In this document: piece after piece, positions 33,258-42,373 of the stretch | Layout: every line of letters starts with the position of its first letter | How positions within the stretch are numbered: position 1 is the stretch's first letter | DNA from: Verrucomicrobia bacterium LW23 | Lineage (GTDB): Bacteria > Verrucomicrobiota > Verrucomicrobiia > Methylacidiphilales > UBA1321 | NCBI GenBank assembly: GCA_003054695.1 | Contig: QAZA01000024.1 | Coordinates: 1-64,000 of the forward strand | DNA length: 64,000 nucleotides | Direction: 5' to 3' | Notes under the pieces: model-generated | Seen by the model: the letters and a program-made list of their open reading frames with translations, nothing else | Databases searched by the model: none | What the model was told of the DNA's origin: nothing | Position numbers and translations under genes: made by a program

Positions 33258-34139
33258 TTAACTCTCCGCGTCGGCGCCTGCCAGCTCCAGCGCATCCCCC
33301 TGCCGCAGCACCTGGCCCGCCTGGCCGGGAGTGATGCGCGTATTCACCGCAAAGCGATAGAAGTGGTTAAAACGCTGTGGGTTAGACCAGGCGGGGAGCG
33401 TCGCCTTGCGGTGATCCGAGAAGAGGCGCGAGAAGCGTGGCGTGGCCTCGCCGGTGCGGGAGTCGCGCCCGGGCACAGCGCACCGCTGGCAAGGGTTGCT
33501 ACCTGTAAACTCCACGGCGCCAATGCGAAACGACACGAACTCGCCCGGCGCGGCAAAGAGGCGATCCTCCCAGAAGGCCGGCAGCTCCGGGCCGGTACCG
33601 GGCGTGGCCGCGATCTCCAGGTTGGTGCGAAATCGCAGGCGCGCCTCGTCGGCATCGAAGCCAAACGCGGGGCCGACCGTGGCGCCGGAGCACGTGAACC
33701 AGTCCGCCACCGTGTGTAGGCTGGCGCTGCTGACGAGGGTGGGGCCTGACGCCTCCAGGTCGTCGGGAAATCCATGCAATGTGTTGCGGCGCAACTGGAT
33801 GGGCATACCGAGGAAGGCGCTTAGCCATGCTGCAATGCCGTCCGCGCCCGCGTCGTCCAGCGTGTGCACGGCAAGGCGCGGCGCCGAGGTGGCGGCGGAG
33901 CTGAGAGTCACCCGCAGGGGGGCGTCACCTGAGCCCGGCATATCATATTGCGCGCGAACAAGATGCACGCGATCGAGGCGCTTCCCGTTAACCACTTTGC
34001 CTTCGCCGTCAAACATCGCCCATTCGCGGTCAAAGCGCAGGGTTCCCCCCTCGGTCACCGTCGCGGCGGGCACCTCCACCGGGTCCAGGCTTTTGATGGG
34101 GAAAAGCAGTATGCGGCTGAGGTGAACGGCTTGCGGCAT
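33258..34139 (-). CDS. MOSC-domain protein
   Basis: This 293-residue protein has the MOSC N-terminal beta-barrel domain (HLSRILLFPIKSLDPVEV, DREWAMFDGEGKVVNGKR) followed by the MOSC domain. The key cysteine is in EFTGSNPCQRCAVPGRD, and the closing part runs FSDHRKATLPAW to NTRITPGQAG. MOSC proteins bind the molybdenum cofactor through that cysteine and transfer sulfur or reduce N-hydroxylated substrates (YcbX and mARC relatives). Length is normal for the YcbX group without the ferredoxin tail. It is the only gene on its strand here and diverges from the SGNH hydrolase. Confidence 0.85.
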   Translation of the reverse strand: MPQAVHLSRILLFPIKSLDPVEVPAATVTEGGTLRFDREWAMFDGEGKVVNGKRLDRVHLVRAQYDMPGSGDAPLRVTLSSAATSAPRLAVHTLDDAGADGIAAWLSAFLGMPIQLRRNTLHGFPDDLEASGPTLVSSASLHTVADWFTCSGATVGPAFGFDADEARLRFRTNLEIAATPGTGPELPAFWEDRLFAAPGEFVSFRIGAVEFTGSNPCQRCAVPGRDSRTGEATPRFSRLFSDHRKATLPAWSNPQRFNHFYRFAVNTRITPGQAGQVLRQGDALELAGADAES

Positions 34140-34326
34140 GAGGGCAGCATAGCGTGGCTGCGCCGAGAGGAAAGGCCGAAACGGCCGCAGTGCGCAAGAT
34201 TGATGCGTGTATGGTAAATGTATAGTTTCCCATCTCCTTCTGTTCTATGGCAGAATAGGCAACGCCGCGCCGGGTCCGCACGAAGCGCCCAAGCGTGGCA
34301 TCGCACCGCATCCCCCTCCCTCCATC

Positions 34327-35601
34327 ATGGTTACGACTCTTCGTACGTTACTTGTTGCTGCTATGGCACTTACCGCGTTTTTGGCGCCTGTTGTTTCCAC
34401 CCCCGCGCATGCCGCTCCGCCCTCCAACCTGGAGTCGGTACGCTCATTCCACAAACGCGCCGAACAAGGGGGCACGTTTCATGTGGTGTTCTTCGGCGGC
34501 TCGCTCACGTTCGGAGCCAACGCAAGTGACCCGACGACAACGAGTTATCGCGGGTTGATGATGGACTACCTGCTGAAGAAATATCCGCGCGCCAACATTA
34601 CGTTTCATGACGCGGCAATTGGCGGAAGCGGCTCCAACTTAGGTATTTACCGGCTGGATCGCGACGTGTTGCGGCACAAGCCGGACCTGGTGTTTCTGGA
34701 CTTTACCGTCAACGACGGCGAGGACAAGGACCTGCCGGTGCTGGCATGCTACGAGCGCATTGTGCGCAAAGTTATTGGCAGCGGCTCCGCGCTGGTGCCG
34801 GCCATGTTTTGCTTCAAGTACCACATGGAGAACCTCGATTCGCCGCTGCCGCCCGGGCATGAGGTTCACCTTAAGTTGTTGCAGCACTACAACTTGCCGG
34901 TGGCAAACGTGATTCAGGGCATGAAAGGCGTTATCAAAAGCGGCAAGGCGACGCGCGAGGAGATCTGGAGCATTGGCAAGGACGGAGCGCACCCGGGTGA
35001 CCTGGGGTACAAGTATTTTTTTGAGTTCGTAAAAGAGACGTACGAGGGGGCGATCAAGGACGACGCGGTGGTGCAGACGCTGCCCGAAAAGGCGATGTAC
35101 GAGGAGATCTATCCCGTTGTCACCAGGCAAGTTCTGGTGGAAGGCGCGTTGCCGGAAGGCTGGAAGCGCGAAGGGACCCGCCGCACCAGCATGTGGTTTG
35201 ACGGCCTCTCCAGCCGCTGGATGACCGACGTGGCGGCGGCATCAATTGTGGACGGCAAGGCACCGGCGCCGCTTGAGGTGAAGTTCCGGGGCTCCAGCGT
35301 GGGCCTGTTTGGCGAGCGCGACGGCATTTCGCTCTCCTTCCATGCGTATATTGATGGCAAGCAGGTACTTACGCCGGGCAACCCCAAGCGCAAGATTGAG
35401 CCGAGCCCGATCTGGACGGTGAACTCCGCGGCGATGTCGGTGGCAAAGGCAGGCCAGGGTAACCTGTTTTCGTGGATAGTGTTAGCCAAGGACCTGCCGG
35501 ACGGGGAGCACACGCTGCGCATTGAGCCGATTACGACGGGCGAAGGCATCGACCCGAAGGCGCAGCTGCGCATTGAGAGTGTGTGCAGTGCGGGCAAGTA
35601 A
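34327..35601 (+). CDS. Secreted SGNH/GDSL hydrolase with C-terminal beta domain
   Basis: This protein has 424 residues from the ATG at 34327, chosen because a clean signal peptide (LLVAAMALTAFLAPVVS, cut near AHA) follows. Block I is FFGGSLTFGANAS with the nucleophilic serine. Block II is AAIGGSGSNLG, block III is TVNDGED, and block V is DGAHPGDLGY with the Asp-x-x-His pair. These four blocks define SGNH esterases. Residues after about 275 form a beta-sandwich-like domain (SIVDGKAPAPLEVKFRGSS, DLPDGEHTLRIEPITTG) often seen in carbohydrate-acting esterases. It probably deacylates a polysaccharide outside the cytoplasm. It lies 152 bp before a polysaccharide deacetylase, which fits a glycan-processing pair. 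Confidence 0.88.
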   Translation: MVTTLRTLLVAAMALTAFLAPVVSTPAHAAPPSNLESVRSFHKRAEQGGTFHVVFFGGSLTFGANASDPTTTSYRGLMMDYLLKKYPRANITFHDAAIGGSGSNLGIYRLDRDVLRHKPDLVFLDFTVNDGEDKDLPVLACYERIVRKVIGSGSALVPAMFCFKYHMENLDSPLPPGHEVHLKLLQHYNLPVANVIQGMKGVIKSGKATREEIWSIGKDGAHPGDLGYKYFFEFVKETYEGAIKDDAVVQTLPEKAMYEEIYPVVTRQVLVEGALPEGWKREGTRRTSMWFDGLSSRWMTDVAAASIVDGKAPAPLEVKFRGSSVGLFGERDGISLSFHAYIDGKQVLTPGNPKRKIEPSPIWTVNSAAMSVAKAGQGNLFSWIVLAKDLPDGEHTLRIEPITTGEGIDPKAQLRIESVCSAGK

Positions 35602-35753
35602 CTCACGGCATCGCGGTGTCCGGGCTGCTGTTTAAACAGCGGCACGTGATTTGCGCTGAGGCGCGGGATTACACTTAAGTGCGGGGCGGATGACGCTTAT
35701 GCTGGCAATGATCGCAACATTGCAACCCGGCAAAAGCTCATCTCCCCCCACTT

Positions 35754-36767
35754 ATGCTTTCTATCTCTTCGCTAATACGCAAATCTCTCTCGCTCTGCAT
35801 GTTATCCATCGTCACCCTTGCCTTTGCGGCAACAGTGGCGGCCCAGCCGGAGGGTGCCGGCGATGGCGCCACCCGTATCGCCACGTGGCGCGGCGATGCT
35901 AAGGGGGCTTTTATGCTGATGTTTGACGATTGTTGTATCTCTCACGTTACCAACGTCTTCCCTGCGTTGAAGAAGGCGAACATGGTGGGCACGTTTTATG
36001 TGGTGCCGGAGAAAGGCGAGCGCAAGGCGCGCGCTACGTTTTGGGAGGAGGAGGCGCCGAAGGAGCCGTTTATGGTCTACGCCAATCATACGGTTACGCA
36101 CAAAGGTTTTACGGACGCGGCGCACGCGGAGCAGGAGATGGTGGATTGTAACGCGTTTATCGTGAAGGCGATGCCTGGCAAATCGCCGCGCCTGATCTCC
36201 TTTGCGGCGCCGGGCGGCGTCAAGCACCAGATCTCCCACGAGGAGGTGGCGCAGATTGCGGCGAAGCACAACCTGGTGGTGCGCCCTCCCTTCGCCGGCC
36301 ATGGCGCGGGCGTGCATTTCAAAAAGGCGGACGAGTTGCTGAAGCTGGCCGATAAGGCAATCGCGACGGGCAAGGCGGAGTATGTGATTTTTCACGGCGT
36401 GGGCGGTGACTGGATCTCCTTCGACCTCAATGAGTTCCACACGCTGATAGATGGCCTGGCAACGCGGCGCGGCGAGCTGTGGCTGACTGATCCCATCTCC
36501 GTGCACCAATACGAAAAGGAGCGCGCCGCCGCCACCGTAGCCGTTAAGGAAGCAGGCGCCGCCCGGATTGTGCTGGAGCTAACCTGCAGGGAGAACGCCG
36601 TGCTGTACGACCTGCCCCTCACACTGGTTACCGCCGTGCCCGCCGCCTGGAAGCGCTGCACGGTGGAGCAGGGCGGCAAGAGTGTGGTTGCGGAGGTAAA
36701 GGCCGGACACGTGACGTACGACGCCGCACCGAACGGCACGCCCGTTACACTGACGCCGGCGAAGTAG
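35754..36767 (+). CDS. Secreted polysaccharide deacetylase (NodB-like)
   Basis: This 337-residue protein has a signal peptide (LSLCMLSIVTLAFAATVAA). Its NodB homology domain has AFMLMFDDCC (the two Asp, motif 1), ANHTVTHKGF (motif 2, with the metal-binding His pair), then SFAAPGGVKHQI and VIFHGVGGDW as later motifs. Such enzymes remove N- or O-acetyl groups from chitin, peptidoglycan or xylan. The C-terminal 80 residues (RIVLELTCRENAVLYDLPLT) look like a carbohydrate-binding beta domain. It shares its strand with the upstream SGNH esterase. A weak hairpin GAAGG/CCTTC with a T-rich tail near 36990 could end transcription. Confidence 0.88.
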   Translation: MLSISSLIRKSLSLCMLSIVTLAFAATVAAQPEGAGDGATRIATWRGDAKGAFMLMFDDCCISHVTNVFPALKKANMVGTFYVVPEKGERKARATFWEEEAPKEPFMVYANHTVTHKGFTDAAHAEQEMVDCNAFIVKAMPGKSPRLISFAAPGGVKHQISHEEVAQIAAKHNLVVRPPFAGHGAGVHFKKADELLKLADKAIATGKAEYVIFHGVGGDWISFDLNEFHTLIDGLATRRGELWLTDPISVHQYEKERAAATVAVKEAGAARIVLELTCRENAVLYDLPLTLVTAVPAAWKRCTVEQGGKSVVAEVKAGHVTYDAAPNGTPVTLTPAK

Positions 36768-37048
36768 GCGGCACGGGGCGCGGGGAGACGCAGCGCGCCT
36801 GGCAAGACGAGCGGAGCCTCATGACAAGCGAGCGGCGCGTGTGCGCGATTCGCGAGGGAGAGAGGTTCGATAATCCCGGGACTATTACCGGGCGCCTGCG
36901 CTTGGCGTCCATCTCTAATACATGCGTGTTTCCCGCTGCATGTCGCATTCTGTTATTGCACGGGATTCTCTATCCCGGCATAGTGACGGGAGGAAGGGCC
37001 GTCCTTCTTTGCTTTGTTTCTTTTCTGCTCACTTTTTTCTGATTACCC

Positions 37049-37258
37049 ATGGCACATCACGACGAACACGCGGCTGAGCCGGCGCCTTCCATCTCCCAGC
37101 TGGACGTCGTCTGGTTTCTGTTTGCCCTTTTGCTGGGCGCTTTTTCCTTTCTCTTTATCGCTCTCAGCGGCCCCTCTGCCGCTGATCCGACCAGCTCCGG
37201 CCCGATCCTCGATTACTGCCGCGACAGCATCTGGCCGTACATCGGCTGGATTATCTGA
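37049..37258 (+). CDS. Small single-pass membrane protein
   Basis: This 69-residue protein starts MAHHDEHAAEP and has one strong membrane helix (VVWFLFALLLGAFSFLFIAL, about residues 20-39), followed by a short hydrophilic stretch and an amphipathic end (SIWPYIGWII). I do not recognise the family. Support for a real gene is the convincing terminator 30 bp downstream and the lack of any other gene in the interval. Confidence 0.55.
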   Translation: MAHHDEHAAEPAPSISQLDVVWFLFALLLGAFSFLFIALSGPSAADPTSSGPILDYCRDSIWPYIGWII

Positions 37259-37287
37259 GTCTCCTGCAGCCTGCACGGCTTAGCGAT

Positions 37288-37337
37288 AAAGCGCACCTGA
37301 ATCCGCATGCGTTGCGGATGGGTGCGCTTTGTTTTTT
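37288..37337 (+). terminator. Intrinsic terminator after the small membrane protein
   Basis: AAAGCGCACC pairs with GGTGCGCTTT around an inner ATCCGCA/TGCGGAT stem, followed by GTTTTTT. It can serve both strands and separates the small gene from the convergent acyl-ACP synthetase gene. Confidence 0.9.
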
Positions 37338-37351
37338 GCGGGGCTGCGGGG

Positions 37352-40018
37352 CTATCCCGCGGCGCCGTTCTCAATCTCCTTGCGCAGCACCTTATAATCC
37401 ACCTTTCCGGTGCCCAGCACGGGGATGGAATCGACGTGGCGGACGCTGTCCAGGCGCATGATGCCGCGGAGGCCGGCTTCGGTAAGCAATGCGTTGGCGG
37501 TGCGCACGTCCAGGTCGCGCACGGTGGTGAAGGCCACGATCGCGCGGCCGTCGGGGAGTTCGGCGCCTTCCACGGCGATTTGCGGGCCGTCGTCGGTGGG
37601 CGGGTATTTGGCGACGAGCGGGTCCTCCAGGGCGGGCAGCGAGATCATTTCGCCGCCGGCCTTGATAAAGCGCTTGAGGCGGCCGCAGAAAAAGATGAAG
37701 CCTTCTTCGTCGATCTTTACGAGATCGCCCGTGACGTACCACTTCTTGCCGTCGTGCTCGCGGAAGGGCGTGGGGCCGTCGTGGTTGATGTAGCCGTTAA
37801 ACACGTTGTCGCCGCTGACAAGCAGCATGCCCATCTCGTTGGGCGGCAGCGGCTTCCACTCCTCGCTCTCGCCGTCCACAACTACCAGCTCCATGTTGTC
37901 CAGCGCCTGGCCGATGGAGCCGCGCTTGACGTGGCCGGGGCGACCGACGGAAACGACCGGCGAGCACTCCGTAATCCCGTAGCCCTCGCTGATGACCGCG
38001 TTGGGCGCCAGCTTTTTGCAGCGCTCAAACAGGGCTTCCGGCGCTTTCTCGGCGCCGGTAACGAGGATGCGGTACGAGTCGAGGTCGCCTGCCTTCGCGT
38101 TGTTGAGGATGTAGCTGATGAAGGTGGGCGTGCTCAGCACAACAGTCGGCCTGTAGGCGCGCGATTTGCGCACGAGCGCCGGGGCATCGGTCGGGTCCGG
38201 ATGATGCACGAGGCGGATGCCGGAGCAGATGCAGATAACCATGTTGCCCACCAGGCCAAAGCTGTGGAAGGCGGGCAGGAAGCCCAGGAATATGTCGTTG
38301 CGCGTAAGTCCCAGCGCCGCAATGCCATTGGTGATGTTGCTGTGAATGTTGCGGTGGCTCAGCGGCACCGCTTTGGGCGCCTTTTCGCTGCCAGAGGTAA
38401 ACAGCACCACGGCCGGGTCGTCCGGATTGGGCCTGAGCACCGCGGCCAGGATGGAGCCGCCCATAAATTTGACGCGAAGCAGCGTGCTCAGCGCCTCCAG
38501 CTTGCCGATGCCGCCGCGCACGTCTTCCAGGAAGAGGTACTCCGTTCCCTCCACCTTTACGTCGAGGCGATCGATAAACTTTCTGGATGAGACGACCGTC
38601 TTGATGCCCATCGTTTTGGCGGCGTGCGCCAGATTGCCGGGGCCGGTCGTCCAGTTCAGCATCACGGGCAGCTTGCCGGCCAGGGTGATGGCGAAGAAAA
38701 TTAAATCCGCGGCGTTGGCGGCGGGGAGCATGACGCCGATTGCATTGCCTTCCAGGGCGGCCATACGCTTGCTCATCAGCAGGGCGCCGGTCAGCATGCG
38801 CTCGTAGGTGAGGACACCGCTGAGGTCGTCGGCTACGGCCACGTCTTTTTTGTTTTCCAGCGCAATACGCACAAAGGCCTCGCCCAGGGTATCCGCGCGC
38901 ATATAGGCTTTGGCGGAGGCGGGGGGCATGGGCGTTTCGGTCCACAGCTTGGGCGCCTGCAGGGGTTTGTCGCTGCCGGGATCGGCCAGGCCTTGCGCCA
39001 GCACCCAGAGCTCGCCCAAAGTGCCGGGCACCTGATCGGTGCGGAAGCCGAAGCGTTGCTCGATGAGCAGGGAGATTTCCATGCGGTCCAGGCTGTCCAG
39101 GCCCAGCTGGTCCAGAGCGATGTCGGGGCGCCGTTCCTTGTCGTCCAGCTTGCGCTTCAGCTTGTCTTCGAGGATGCTGATGACGCCATCGCGGGTTTTC
39201 TTCTGGATTTTATCCAGCGGCACGTCGCTCAGGCCTTTGAGCTCCGGGTACTCAAACGTGCGCGGGCCGAAGGCGAAGTGGTAGGGGACGAAGGTGGGTT
39301 TCTCGGGGGCGCCGTCGGTATCCGCATTGTACCATTGCTCCAGCCAGGGATTCAGCTCCTCGCGGGTAAAGCCGGGCAGTTTGCTTTTGTCCAGCACCTC
39401 GATGGTGTGGGTAACGTGGCGGCGCGGGGAAAAGAAGAGGAGGTTGGCCAGCACCCATCCGGCGCCGCGGACGATGCAGCCGGCCAGATCGGGCAGTTTG
39501 CCGGTTTGCGCAAAGCTGAACTGGCTGCCCCAGATGCCGCGCGAGCGCACCAGCACCACGTTGGCCTCCGGCACTCGCTGCAGAATGTCCGACGCGGCGC
39601 GCGCGGCGCCGAGGATTTCCTTGCCGGTGCGCTCCAGGCGGCCGCTGGGCCAGATGACAAAGTTGTCGCCGGCCTTCAGGCCCTCCACCACGCTGTCAAT
39701 CATCGCCTCCGCCTGCTGGCGGGCCTGGGTGCTGGCCTGCTCCAGGTTAGGCACCATCAGGGCGTTCACAATCTTCACCATCGGGTAGACGACAGGATTT
39801 CGGGCCGTGTCCTCGTACACCACGGGGCGGGGCCTGAGCGGAAACCACAGGTTGGAGATGACGAGCGGCGGATCGATATACGCCGGGTGGTTGGGCAGGA
39901 TAAGCGTCGGCCCCTTAAGGCCGGCCAGCTTTTCCTTACCGTGGACGGTAACGCTGTACCGCAGCCAAAGCAGCGACTTGGCCGCGACCCAAAGGGTAAA
40001 TTGCAGGAGAGAGCGCAT
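37352..40018 (-). CDS. Acyltransferase / acyl carrier / acyl-ACP synthetase fusion
   Basis: This 888-residue protein has three domains. Residues 1-205 are a PlsC-type acyltransferase: LPNHPAYIDPP (N-H-x4-D at about 43-49) and VIWPSGRLERTGKE. Residues 270-335 are an acyl-carrier domain, with GLDSLDRMEIS holding Ser309 for phosphopantetheine. From about 370 the AMP-binding acyl-activating domain follows: VVLFTSGSEKAPKAVPLSH, YGITECSPVVSVGRPG, WYVTGDLVKID and VLGTGKVDYKVL. E. coli Aas has the outer two domains and re-acylates lysophospholipid; an internal carrier domain makes this version self-contained. It probably acts in phospholipid remodelling at the inner membrane (inference). It is not in an operon. 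Confidence 0.9.
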   Translation of the reverse strand: MRSLLQFTLWVAAKSLLWLRYSVTVHGKEKLAGLKGPTLILPNHPAYIDPPLVISNLWFPLRPRPVVYEDTARNPVVYPMVKIVNALMVPNLEQASTQARQQAEAMIDSVVEGLKAGDNFVIWPSGRLERTGKEILGAARAASDILQRVPEANVVLVRSRGIWGSQFSFAQTGKLPDLAGCIVRGAGWVLANLLFFSPRRHVTHTIEVLDKSKLPGFTREELNPWLEQWYNADTDGAPEKPTFVPYHFAFGPRTFEYPELKGLSDVPLDKIQKKTRDGVISILEDKLKRKLDDKERRPDIALDQLGLDSLDRMEISLLIEQRFGFRTDQVPGTLGELWVLAQGLADPGSDKPLQAPKLWTETPMPPASAKAYMRADTLGEAFVRIALENKKDVAVADDLSGVLTYERMLTGALLMSKRMAALEGNAIGVMLPAANAADLIFFAITLAGKLPVMLNWTTGPGNLAHAAKTMGIKTVVSSRKFIDRLDVKVEGTEYLFLEDVRGGIGKLEALSTLLRVKFMGGSILAAVLRPNPDDPAVVLFTSGSEKAPKAVPLSHRNIHSNITNGIAALGLTRNDIFLGFLPAFHSFGLVGNMVICICSGIRLVHHPDPTDAPALVRKSRAYRPTVVLSTPTFISYILNNAKAGDLDSYRILVTGAEKAPEALFERCKKLAPNAVISEGYGITECSPVVSVGRPGHVKRGSIGQALDNMELVVVDGESEEWKPLPPNEMGMLLVSGDNVFNGYINHDGPTPFREHDGKKWYVTGDLVKIDEEGFIFFCGRLKRFIKAGGEMISLPALEDPLVAKYPPTDDGPQIAVEGAELPDGRAIVAFTTVRDLDVRTANALLTEAGLRGIMRLDSVRHVDSIPVLGTGKVDYKVLRKEIENGAAG

Positions 40019-40471
40019 GTGGAGCGAGGATTAGTCCTGAGGTAAAACCGGTAGCCCCCAAAGAAAGCGCGTTTGGATGCAGTTGCCAACACGCATTTTG
40101 CGAGGATGGATATAATTTATTACCCCGAATAGCACGAAGCGCACAAATGGGAGGGAGGGAGAGGAAACGACGCAAGGCGTGAAGCTTGCCTCTTTTCGTA
40201 TTCCCCTCGGTGTAATCCGTGCAATCCGTGGTTTAACATCTGCAAGGGAGTACGGTACGGATGTTTAACCACGGAGCACACGGAACACACGGACGGGGAA
40301 AAAGTCGGGGATGCAACACAAGGCTCTGACAATCTATCTCCCCCACCCCACCCCTTTTCGTCCCCTCTGCAATTTCGTGTGCTTCGTGGCTAAATCCTTC
40401 CCTTCCCCGCCCCTCTCCTTCCCCAAAGGAAGGGCTGGATTCCCGCCCGGGGTGCGCTATAGATAGGGACC
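40019..40471. other. Gene-free spacer of palindromic repeats
   Basis: It contains palindrome copy 2 (40201-40300), a lone left-arm-like stretch at about 40355-40400 (TTTCGTGTGCTTCGTGGCTAAA) and CAAGGCTCTGACAA (40319-40332), which is the reverse complement of part of the 27952-28080 element. No coding frame is supported. Confidence 0.65.
40201..40300. repeat. CACGAAG-type palindromic repeat, copy 2
   Basis: TTCCCCTCGGTGTAATCCGT through GGTTTAACATC (40201-40240) pairs with GATGTTTAACCACGGAGCAC through GACGGGGAA (40260-40300). A 19-bp loop (40241-40259) separates the arms. The unit is ACACGGA instead of ACACGAAG. Confidence 0.85.
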
Positions 40472-41035
40472 ATGAGGACAAGTTTTGCCTTGACGTTGCG
40501 CTTGATGTCGGTCCTGGCGTTTATGCTGATGCTTACGCTGCATCCTGTTGCTGCGGAGGATCTTACGCCTATTGCCCAGATGCAGAGTCCGGATACGGGC
40601 GAGACGTTTGTGTATGGCGAGACCAAACGGCGCGCGCTTTACTGGAGCGAGGACAAGGAGCTCCTTTCCGCCCGCATCACCTTTTCGGAGTCCAAGTACT
40701 CCGGCTCGGCCAGCAACGATGAGACGCTGCTGTTTACACTGCCCGGCGTGCGTTACGACAAAGCGAAGAAGGAGTTTTACGTTATCCTGGCCGATAACAA
40801 TCAGCGCGTGCTGTTTGCACAGAAGAAGAAAGGATTTATGGGCAAAGAAAACATTCTTATCGCCCGCCACGTCCTTCTGCGCGTCATCAAAGACAAAACC
40901 AAGGTGAGCCTGGCCGTCGATATCTACGACCCCGCCAAGGTAGCCGCCGCAAGCAAAGTGCGCGTCAAAAACGGCACCGCCGAGGAAGAAGAGAAGAGTA
41001 ACGACTGGACGCTGCAGTCGCTCATCGACAAGTAG
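40472..41035 (+). CDS. Exported protein of unknown function
   Basis: This 187-residue protein has a signal peptide (LTLRLMSVLAFMLMLTLHPVAA, cut before EDLTPIA). The mature part is a single soluble domain rich in charged beta strands (ITFSESKYSGSASNDETLLF, KEFYVILADNNQRVLFAQKK) and ends in a short acidic tail. I do not recognise the family and see no catalytic motif. It is 126 bp upstream of another membrane-anchored unknown on the same strand. Confidence 0.75.
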   Translation: MRTSFALTLRLMSVLAFMLMLTLHPVAAEDLTPIAQMQSPDTGETFVYGETKRRALYWSEDKELLSARITFSESKYSGSASNDETLLFTLPGVRYDKAKKEFYVILADNNQRVLFAQKKKGFMGKENILIARHVLLRVIKDKTKVSLAVDIYDPAKVAAASKVRVKNGTAEEEEKSNDWTLQSLIDK

Positions 41036-41161
41036 GCGCGACGCCCCGTACGACTGCCGGCTTGTCCGCCAGCCTGGCCGGTCGAACCATCGCATTTTGC
41101 CCGTCCCGCCTCCGGTTTCCGCGCTGGCGCCGGCACGGCACATCTGCTATAATGAGGGGCG

Positions 41162-41839
41162 ATGCGGAGCGCATTGATCATCCTGGCCGTGTTTTTTGGC
41201 AGCTGCTTTGCGCTGCTTAAAATGCACGAGGCGAACAGCCTGGCTGTGGCGGCGGCGCCCGTCTCCCAGGGCACCGCGGGCACAGGCACGTGGACAAAAC
41301 TGAACTTTACCTTCCGCGCGCTGCAGGACTTTGAGCTGCAGGCGCGCGTGCTGGGCGTGGCGCGCTACACCAGCGATATCGAGGCGGCCGTGTGCCCCGT
41401 GGATTTTGCACTGGGCTGGGGCCCGATGGCGCGGCCCGAGGTGCTCAAGCACTTCACCATATCCCAGGGCAACCGCTGGTACTACTGGGAGAGCAAGCGC
41501 CCGCCCATCCCCCCGCGCGAGGTGGTGTTGCACAGCGCCAACATGCACATGATCCCCTCCACGCCCAGCATCGACGCCAAGCTCAAGTCCATCAGCTACG
41601 GGCAGATGATCCGCTTCTCCGGCAAGCTGGTGGAGGTGACACGCACCATCCCTGCCGAGAAGGGACGGGGCAGCCCCTGGCGCTGGGTCAGCAGCACCAG
41701 CCGCGAGGACATGGGCCACGGCTCCTGCGAGATCATCTATGTGGAAAAGCTGGAAGTAGTGCCGGAAAGCGAAGCCGCCGCCTCCGGCGAAGGCCCGGCC
41801 CTAAGGCTGAGCGACCCCGTTCGCGCCGCGGGGGGATAG
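41162..41839 (+). CDS. Membrane-anchored conserved hypothetical protein
   Basis: This 225-residue protein has an uncleaved or cleaved N-terminal helix (ALIILAVFFGSCFALL) and a soluble domain. That domain has the recognisable series ARVLGVARYTSD, CPVDFALGWGPM, WYYWESKRPPIPPREVVLHS, ANMHMIPSTPSI and STSREDMGHGSCEIIYVEKL. These stretches recur in an uncharacterised periplasmic family known from many bacteria. I know of no assigned function. The start at 41162 keeps the hydrophobic helix intact. The C-terminal 25 residues are low-complexity. The stop is followed directly by a nested palindromic repeat block. Confidence 0.75.
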   Translation: MRSALIILAVFFGSCFALLKMHEANSLAVAAAPVSQGTAGTGTWTKLNFTFRALQDFELQARVLGVARYTSDIEAAVCPVDFALGWGPMARPEVLKHFTISQGNRWYYWESKRPPIPPREVVLHSANMHMIPSTPSIDAKLKSISYGQMIRFSGKLVEVTRTIPAEKGRGSPWRWVSSTSREDMGHGSCEIIYVEKLEVVPESEAAASGEGPALRLSDPVRAAGG

Positions 41840-42300
41840 GGAGGGGAGTTTTTAACCACGAAGCACACGAAACACACGAAATCTACAGAGGGGAAGAACG
41901 GGGTATTAAGGACGGGTAATCGAGTATGGCAGTGGGGAGGAATGGAATATGGGGAAGTAAATGGACACGCTTTCCTTGCTGTTTCCAATATCCCCCGTTG
42001 CGGCCTTCGCGCCCTTAGCGACCTTTGCGCGAAATCGGGCTCGGGACTTTGCCCAACCTTCAGGCATCGCGATGCGTTGGGGTATTTTCGCGCAAAGGGC
42101 GCGAAGGCCGCGAAGGCCGCAAAGGGGGTAACAGAAGACGTTGAATAACTCTATATCTTCCACCGCCTCAGACCTCCTCTCCGTCATTCGTGTGATTTGT
42201 GATATTTGTGTTAGAATACTCCCCCTCCGCCCCTCCCCTTTCGTCCCCTCCGTAAATTTCGTGTGCTTCGTGTGCTTCGTGGTTAAATAATCCCCTCCCC
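41839..42300. repeat. Nested CACGAAG-type palindromes, copies 3 and 4
   Basis: The outer pair is 41839-41903 (TTTTTAACCACGAAGCACAC onward) against 42235-42300 (onward to GCTTCGTGGTTAAATAATCC). They are inverted, roughly 85-90% alike over about 65 nt and 330 bp apart. Inside them lies a second palindrome, 41993-42035 against 42083-42128, built from a related but GC-richer unit (GCGGCCTTCGCGCCC / GGGCGCGAAGGCCGC). The whole gene-free stretch between two coding regions is therefore repeat. Confidence 0.85.
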
Positions 42301-42373
42301 CCTCCCACTCCCACCCAAAATAGCGAAAGATCCGAATTGCACGGCGGGCGCACTATGGCATCGTCGGCATACA

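Noticed and set aside
40472-41035. Assignment to a named periplasmic family
   Set aside because: Signal peptide and a soluble beta-rich domain are visible, but no motif supports a specific family.
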